Assembly: GCA_029287515.1 (NCBI GenBank)
Contig: JARFQZ010000216.1
Location: 1-32,998 of the forward strand
DNA: 32,998 nt
Direction: 5' to 3'
From: Lysobacterales bacterium
GTDB taxonomy: Bacteria > Pseudomonadota > Gammaproteobacteria > Xanthomonadales > SZUA-36
In this document: positions 30,136-32,998 of the stretch, piece by piece
How positions within the stretch are numbered: position 1 is the stretch's first letter
Layout: each line of letters starts with the position of its first letter
Position numbers and translations under genes: made by a program
The notes under the pieces: generated by a model
Database searches by the model: none
What the model was told of the DNA's origin: nothing
Seen by the model: only the letters and a program-made list of their open reading frames with translations

Positions 30136-30144
30136 TTATCCACA
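30136..30144 (+). promoter_or_regulatory. DnaA box (perfect 9-mer)
   Basis: TTATCCACA. Confidence 0.85.
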
Positions 30145-30187
30145 CCTTTTACAAATTTTGATCACAAACTTATCCTTCTGCTGGTCG

Positions 30188-31513
30188 TCAGCCGGTTAAA
30201 GAGCGGACCAGTTTTGCTTTATCTTCGCGAATTCTCCCATCCGTATCGCACAATTCGTCGATTTTGCGACAGGCATGCAAAACGGTAGTGTGATCTCGTC
30301 CACCGAAGGCATCTCCGATCTCCGGCAAACTATGTTCTGTGAGCTCCTTGCATAAAGCCATGGCTACCTGCCGTGGCCGAGCTATCGTTCTCGGACGACG
30401 CCTGGACAAAAGATCAGAGACCCTCAGCTTGTAGTATTCAGCGACCGCTTTTTGAATATTTTCGATCGTAATCAGGCGGTCATGAACATGAAACAGTTCT
30501 CTGAGGACCTCCCGGGCGAAATTTTCCGTAATCGGCCGCCCGGTGAAACGTGCATTTGCGAACAGAGTATTGAGTGCGCCTTCAAGATCCCTTACGTGCG
30601 AGCGGACCCTTCTTGCTACCAGGTAAGCAACCGCTTCATCGAGAAAGACATCCCTTTCCTGGGCCTTGTTCATCAGGATAGCGACACGGGTTTCAAAATC
30701 CGGGGGCTCGATTGAGACGGTCAACCCCCAGCCGAAACGTGACCTCAGTCGAGCCTCAATACCATCAACTTCTTTGGGGTAACGGTCACAGGTCAAGATG
30801 ATTTGCTGTTGACTATCAAGCAAGGCATTGAAAGTATGGAAAAATTCTTCCTGTGTACGGTCTTTTCCAGCGAAAAACTGGACGTCATCGATCAGGAGGG
30901 CGCCTGCGGTGCGGTAGTGCTGCTTGAATGCTTCAATCCGGTCCCCCCTCAGTGCACTGATCATTTCGCTGACAAACTGCTCTGAGCCCAGATAGATCAC
31001 CTTGGAATCGGGGTTTCGTTTATGGAGCAGGTTGCCGGCAGCGTGTAACAAGTGGGTTTTACCAAGACCGGTGCTGCCGTAAATCACCAGGGGGTTGTAG
31101 GCTGTTCCGGGTTTCTTTGCAACCTGCTGGGCGGCTGCATACGCGAGTTCGTTGGATTTACCCTGGACAAAATTCTTGAATCGGTAGCGGCGGTCCAGAC
31201 CGGTGTTGACACGTTTATGTTGTTGTTTAGGCTTGGTTTTGGCAGCAATAGCGGTGTTCTGTCTGCTGACATCTACGGCCACAGAATCGCGGGATGCGCC
31301 GAGATGCTCGAAGATATCGCGAATTCTCTCAAGGTGGTTTAAGGAAATGTAATCCCTTACGTATTCGTTGGGCGCAAGCAGCATCGTTCGACCCCGGGAC
31401 GACTTTGTTTGCAAAGGACGTATCCAGGTATTGAAATCTTCAGCCGGGAGCTCTCGCTCCAGGTGGTTCAAGCAGGTTTGCCAGTGTGTTTGGGGCATTC
31501 CGGGATTTATCAA
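30188..31513 (-). CDS. dnaA: Chromosomal replication initiator protein DnaA
   Basis: 441 aa; YGSTGLGKTHLLHAAGN, LLIDDVQFFAGKDRTQEEFFHTFNALLDSQQQIILT, domain IV GGRDHTTVLHACRKIDEL. Confidence 0.98.
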   Translation of the reverse strand: MINPGMPQTHWQTCLNHLERELPAEDFNTWIRPLQTKSSRGRTMLLAPNEYVRDYISLNHLERIRDIFEHLGASRDSVAVDVSRQNTAIAAKTKPKQQHKRVNTGLDRRYRFKNFVQGKSNELAYAAAQQVAKKPGTAYNPLVIYGSTGLGKTHLLHAAGNLLHKRNPDSKVIYLGSEQFVSEMISALRGDRIEAFKQHYRTAGALLIDDVQFFAGKDRTQEEFFHTFNALLDSQQQIILTCDRYPKEVDGIEARLRSRFGWGLTVSIEPPDFETRVAILMNKAQERDVFLDEAVAYLVARRVRSHVRDLEGALNTLFANARFTGRPITENFAREVLRELFHVHDRLITIENIQKAVAEYYKLRVSDLLSRRRPRTIARPRQVAMALCKELTEHSLPEIGDAFGGRDHTTVLHACRKIDELCDTDGRIREDKAKLVRSLTG

Positions 31514-31575
31514 AAGCCTTTATCTTTAGCCGCAGAAACCAAGTCAGCGACCCCGAACGGTTAAGTCTAACCCGC

Positions 31576-31584
31576 TGTGGATAA
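31576..31584 (-). promoter_or_regulatory. DnaA box in the dnaA-rpmH divergent intergenic region
   Basis: TGTGGATAA, perfect reverse complement of TTATCCACA. Confidence 0.75.
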
Positions 31585-31709
31585 CTTGACCATCAGAATA
31601 AAGAGACGATTTGATAGCCTTGTTCGATGTACCTAAAAAAGTTATACTTCATCTCTTTTGTCGGCCATTTTACATGCCCGAAATACTAACACACTGAAGG
31701 ATTATCGAG

Positions 31710-31844
31710 ATGAAGCGTACATTTCAACCAAGCCTCCTCAAACGTGCCCGCCGACACGGTTTTCGCGCGCGCATGTCAACCCGCGCAGGTCAGGCCATTA
31801 TCAAAGCCCGTCGCGCGAAGGGAAGGAAGCGCCTTTCTGCCTGA
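31710..31844 (+). CDS. rpmH: 50S ribosomal protein L34
   Basis: 44 aa: [44 protein letters not shown]. Missing from the track because it is short. Confidence 0.97.
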   Translation: MKRTFQPSLLKRARRHGFRARMSTRAGQAIIKARRAKGRKRLSA

Positions 31845-31897
31845 CACCGCACAGGTGAAGGCATTAACGCGTACTCGGCCGCAAGGGGCTGTCAAGC

Positions 31898-32257
31898 ATG
31901 TCACGCGCGGTATTTACAAAGCAGCAAAAACTAAACCAACCATCTGAATTTAAGCGGGTTTTTAGTAAGCCCGTGGTCTCATCCGACGACTGTTTCCGGG
32001 TTCTTGCGCGAGCAGGCCAGGGCAAGGCATCCAGGCTGGGTATGGCTGTCTCACGCCAAGTGGACAGGAAAGCGGTGGTCAGGAACAGGATCAAGCGGGT
32101 GATCAGAGAGAGTTTCCGTCAGCAATTTTCCGGCAACAATAAACGATTGGATATTATAGTCTTGCCCCGGCGGGAATCGGCCACCATGTGCAACATTGAA
32201 CTTTTTCGCTCTCTTCAGGGCCATTGGTCTCGGCTGGAAAGCCGGTTTGAGGTATAA
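31898..32257 (+). CDS. rnpA: Ribonuclease P protein component
   Basis: 119 aa; RLGMAVSRQVDRKAVVRNRIKRVIRESFR motif; directly downstream of rpmH. Confidence 0.96.
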   Translation: MSRAVFTKQQKLNQPSEFKRVFSKPVVSSDDCFRVLARAGQGKASRLGMAVSRQVDRKAVVRNRIKRVIRESFRQQFSGNNKRLDIIVLPRRESATMCNIELFRSLQGHWSRLESRFEV

Positions 32258-32263
32258 CGACAG

Positions 32264-32998
32264 ATGGGAAATCTAAGACCGGTACTGATCATCGGGCTGG
32301 TGTTCCTGGGCTACATGATCTGGGTTCAGTGGCAAAAGGATTATGGTCCGGCGCCAAAGCCTGCCGCCACGCAGACGCAGTCTCCGTCTGATACGGCGTC
32401 TGTTCCATCAATGGCGGAGGAGCGCGTGGCCGATGCGGTTGACCTTCCCACCCCGTCGGATCTTGGAACGTCAAGACCGGAAGGTAAGATTTCAGAGAAT
32501 TTAGAAGAAGTTCGTGACAAAAGGCAGCTTGTTTCTGTAAAAACAGATGTTCTTGAAGTGCAGATAGACCCGGTTGGCGGCACCCTGGTCTCCGCGATAT
32601 TGCTGGACTATCCCATCAAGCAGAAAGAGCCGGAAAACCTGGTCAACCTGCTGGCAGCATCCGGTGACCGGATGTTCATTGCCCAATCCGGACTACTGTC
32701 GCGCCAGCAGGCGCCAAATCACACCAGCACTTACCGGTCAGAAAAAGACACCTACGAGTTGTCTGATGGAACCGATGAGATCATCGTGCCATTGACGTGG
32801 GTTTCGGATGACGGCGTCGAGGTCACCAAGGCCTATGTGTTTCGGCGAGGTGCTTACGAAATCGATGTTCTGCACGATGTGGACAACCGCAGTGGTTCAG
32901 ATTGGACGGGAAGCCGGTACGACCAACTGCAACGATCGGTGCCCGGTGATGAAGAATCTGCCGGATTCACCAATCCATCAAGATACAGTTTTGAAGGC
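32264..32998 (+). CDS. yidC: Membrane protein insertase YidC, N-terminal part (truncated by window end)
   Basis: Open frame to the window end: MGNLRPVLIIGLVFLGYMIWVQWQKDYG...; periplasmic domain VKTDVLEVQIDPVGGTLVSAILLDYP. Missing from the track because it has no stop in the window. Confidence 0.95.
   Translation, partial: MGNLRPVLIIGLVFLGYMIWVQWQKDYGPAPKPAATQTQSPSDTASVPSMAEERVADAVDLPTPSDLGTSRPEGKISENLEEVRDKRQLVSVKTDVLEVQIDPVGGTLVSAILLDYPIKQKEPENLVNLLAASGDRMFIAQSGLLSRQQAPNHTSTYRSEKDTYELSDGTDEIIVPLTWVSDDGVEVTKAYVFRRGAYEIDVLHDVDNRSGSDWTGSRYDQLQRSVPGDEESAGFTNPSRYSFEG

Larger units (their letters stand above)
29941..30187. other. oriC: Putative chromosomal replication origin (oriC) between dnaA and dnaN
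   Basis: AT-rich stretch (29958-29988), TAGTAGTAATAA (29990-30001), perfect DnaA boxes TGTGGATAA (30101-30109) and TTATCCACA (30136-30144), degenerate boxes GGTGGATAT (30006-30014) and TGATCCACC (30125-30133). Confidence 0.8.

Overview
A chromosomal, oriC-proximal segment of a gammaproteobacterium-like genome, dense with housekeeping genes. I see no mobile elements, CRISPR arrays, rRNA or tRNA. Left to right: a tandem pair of PstB-like ABC ATPases (the first truncated by the window edge), a DASS transporter, a ZnT9-like CDF transporter, an MscS channel, glnE, a zf-CHCC protein, an LPS/envelope block (GT4 glycosyltransferase, O-antigen ligase, waaA), a TolC-family protein and a Pcm-family methyltransferase, an ECF sigma/DUF3379 pair, a DUF2333-lipoprotein-amidase cluster, a BaeSR-like two-component system divergent from a Spy-like protein, cmoA/cmoB, a short NfeD-like protein, glyQ/glyS, and gyrB-recF-dnaN-dnaA facing rpmH-rnpA-yidC. 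Most notable observations: (1) the 16-mer TGTTCCACGTGAAACA, a consensus parS, occurs twice inside recF in opposite orientations; (2) the dnaA-dnaN intergenic region has AT-rich DNA, a TAGTAGTAATAA DnaA-trio and DnaA boxes in the order expected for a basal unwinding system; (3) the PstB-like pair has an H-loop His->Asn in one protein and LSGGQ->LSLEE in the other, which would fall in the same composite ATP site; (4) the NfeD-like ORF stops just before an in-frame relic resembling the OB-fold motif; (5) a lipoprotein ORF and an AmpD-like amidase are in the same frame, separated by one TGA. All calls come from reading the sequence, without database searches.
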